Positions 32,928 to 33,962 of a stretch of DNA of 33,962 bases are shown in pieces. The first letter of the stretch is position 1. Each line of letters begins with the position of its first letter. Origin of the DNA: an uncultured Eubacteriales bacterium (GTDB taxonomy: Bacteria; Bacillota; Clostridia; Oscillospirales; Acutalibacteraceae); assembly GCA_900315085.1 (NCBI GenBank), contig OMXW01000026.1:1-33962 (forward strand). The letters are read 5' to 3'. The position numbers and the translations under genes are program-made. A model generated the notes under the pieces. The model saw only the letters and a list, made by a program, of their open reading frames with translations, was not told the DNA's origin and did not search any database.

Positions 32928-33962
32928 TTATGCCTTGTTAGCGAGTTCGCCCAGAATTTTAATACCCTTTTCAAGTTGTTCGTCTGTAGGGGTAGAGAAG
33001 TTGATGCGGAAGCTGTGACATTCCTCGTTTTCGTCGGTCAAAAATGCGTTTCCGGGCACTACGCATACCTTGTTGAGTACAGCATTTTTGCAGAACGCGG
33101 GCATGTCAACGTCCTCGGGAAGGTCGCACCAGATGAACAGTCCGCCGTCAATGCGGTGGTAAGTGATTGCGGGCGCGCAGTATTTGTCGAGGAGCTGCAT
33201 GCAGAAGCTCGCCTTTTTGCTGTAGATATCTCTTAGATTTTTAAGATGACCGTCAAAATCATACTTTGTGATGTATTCGTCGCAGACAACCTGTGACCAG
33301 ATATTTGTGTGAACGTCGTTGCCCTGTTTGCAAACAACAAGCTTCTGGAAAATCGGCTTGGGCGCAATCGCGTAGGCTACGCGCATACCCGGGGAGATTA
33401 CCTTTGAGAATGAACCGGCGTAAATTACGATTCCGTCGGTGTCCATGCTCTTGATGTTGGGCAAAAATTCGCCGCTGTAGCGGAGGTCGCCGTAGGGGTT
33501 GTCCTCAATGATGAGCACGCCGTATTTGCGCGCAAGCTCATAAACCTTTTTGCGCTTTTCAAGGCTCATTGTCACGCCCGAGGGATTCTGGAAGTTTGGA
33601 ATCGTGTAGATTAGCTTGGCGTTGGGGTTTGCCCTTAGCTTTTCTTCAAGCTCGTCGGTATTCATGCCGTCGCTCTCAACGGTTACTCCTACAAGCTTTG
33701 CATTGTAGCTGCGGAAGGTGTTTAGTGAACCGATGAACGACGGAGCCTCGCAGATCACAACCTCGCCCTCGTTTACAAGAGCCTTGGTGCATAAGTCCAT
33801 GATCTGCTGTGCGCCTGTTGTAATGAGGATGTCGTCGTTGTCGCTGCCTGTGTTGTGAGTCATTTTCATATACTCTTTGAGGTGGTTGCGCAGGGGAGTG
33901 TAGCCCTCCGTTACGCTGTACTGGAGAACCGAAATGGGATTCTCCGAGAGTATCCTTGCGGA
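32928..33962 (-). CDS. PLP-dependent aminotransferase (2-aminoadipate/aromatic type), 5' end outside window
   Basis: The frame runs open to the window edge; the first 31 visible codons include SVTEGYTPLRNHLKEYM, a hallmark of this fold-type I group, so the true start is beyond 33962. Further landmarks are ILITTGAQQIMDLCTKAL, the NFQNPSGVTMSLEKRK motif with the PLP-ring Asn, and the PLP Lys in AGSFSKVISPGMRVAY. These enzymes transfer amino groups between 2-oxoglutarate and aromatic, branched or aminoadipate substrates; some related domains are fused to MocR regulators, but nothing visible shows a DNA-binding part. It is the upstream gene of an operon with trpS. Confidence 0.92.
   Translation of the reverse strand, partial: SARILSENPISVLQYSVTEGYTPLRNHLKEYMKMTHNTGSDNDDILITTGAQQIMDLCTKALVNEGEVVICEAPSFIGSLNTFRSYNAKLVGVTVESDGMNTDELEEKLRANPNAKLIYTIPNFQNPSGVTMSLEKRKKVYELARKYGVLIIEDNPYGDLRYSGEFLPNIKSMDTDGIVIYAGSFSKVISPGMRVAYAIAPKPIFQKLVVCKQGNDVHTNIWSQVVCDEYITKYDFDGHLKNLRDIYSKKASFCMQLLDKYCAPAITYHRIDGGLFIWCDLPEDVDMPAFCKNAVLNKVCVVPGNAFLTDENEECHSFRINFSTPTDEQLEKGIKILGELANKA

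Overview
The window looks like a chromosomal segment of a spore-forming Clostridia (Firmicutes), most likely an Oscillospirales/Ruminococcaceae gut bacterium. The signs are a canonical Firmicutes S10-spc-alpha ribosomal superoperon, a SpoVAC sporulation protein, a NifS-ThiI pair without a rhodanese domain, zinc-ribbon S14, a MecA-like adaptor and strong AGGAGG ribosome binding sites. The family assignment is inference from protein flavour; no rRNA gene is present.

Layout. Bases 1-1059 hold the end of a membrane-anchored protein of unknown function, a bidirectional terminator and a solitary spoVAC on the minus strand. Bases 1260-6008 hold a plus-strand cluster: cysteine desulfurase, thiI, an unusual class B sortase, and a small protein. 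The sortase carries a CinA/MoaB-like cytoplasmic domain at its N-terminus and an internalin-type repeat at its C-terminus. The small protein resembles the same CinA/MoaB-like fold. A consensus promoter then drives an EctB-like diaminobutyrate aminotransferase (6079-7338), followed by a terminator and an inverted-repeat element. A cob(I)alamin adenosyltransferase lies on the minus strand (7520-8035).

Bases 8212-24187 are the S10-spc-alpha superoperon, from a strong promoter to a strong terminator: S10 L3 L4 L23 L2 S19 L22 S3 L16 L29 S17 L14 L24 L5 S14 S8 L6 L18 S5 L30 L15 SecY Adk Map KOW-protein IF-1 L36 S13 S11 S4 RpoA L17. The leader of about 375 nt contains helices that look mutually exclusive, plus a terminator, as expected of an attenuator. 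Two long gaps inside the operon (before rplC and before rplB) share a 14-nt exact repeat and a further motif that also occurs in the leader. Two essential genes, rpsS (S19) and rpsE (S5), are broken in this sequence by internal deletions that shift the frame. An assembly error is the likeliest cause, but both need checking.

After the superoperon come two small lipoproteins (24269-25351) and a two-gene O-acetylation module, an MBOAT acyltransferase with a DHHW/AlgX-like partner (25481-28107). A region with a terminator and a MITE-like element follows (28108-28430). A GH13 alpha-glucosidase (minus) is divergent from a MecA-like adaptor (plus). Last is a minus-strand operon: an aminotransferase cut by the window edge, trpS, and a GT-C mannosyltransferase-like membrane protein whose start overlaps the trpS stop.

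The least explained locus is the sortase and its small neighbour at 3610-6008. The most informative regulatory signals are the S10 leader and its in-operon repeat motifs.
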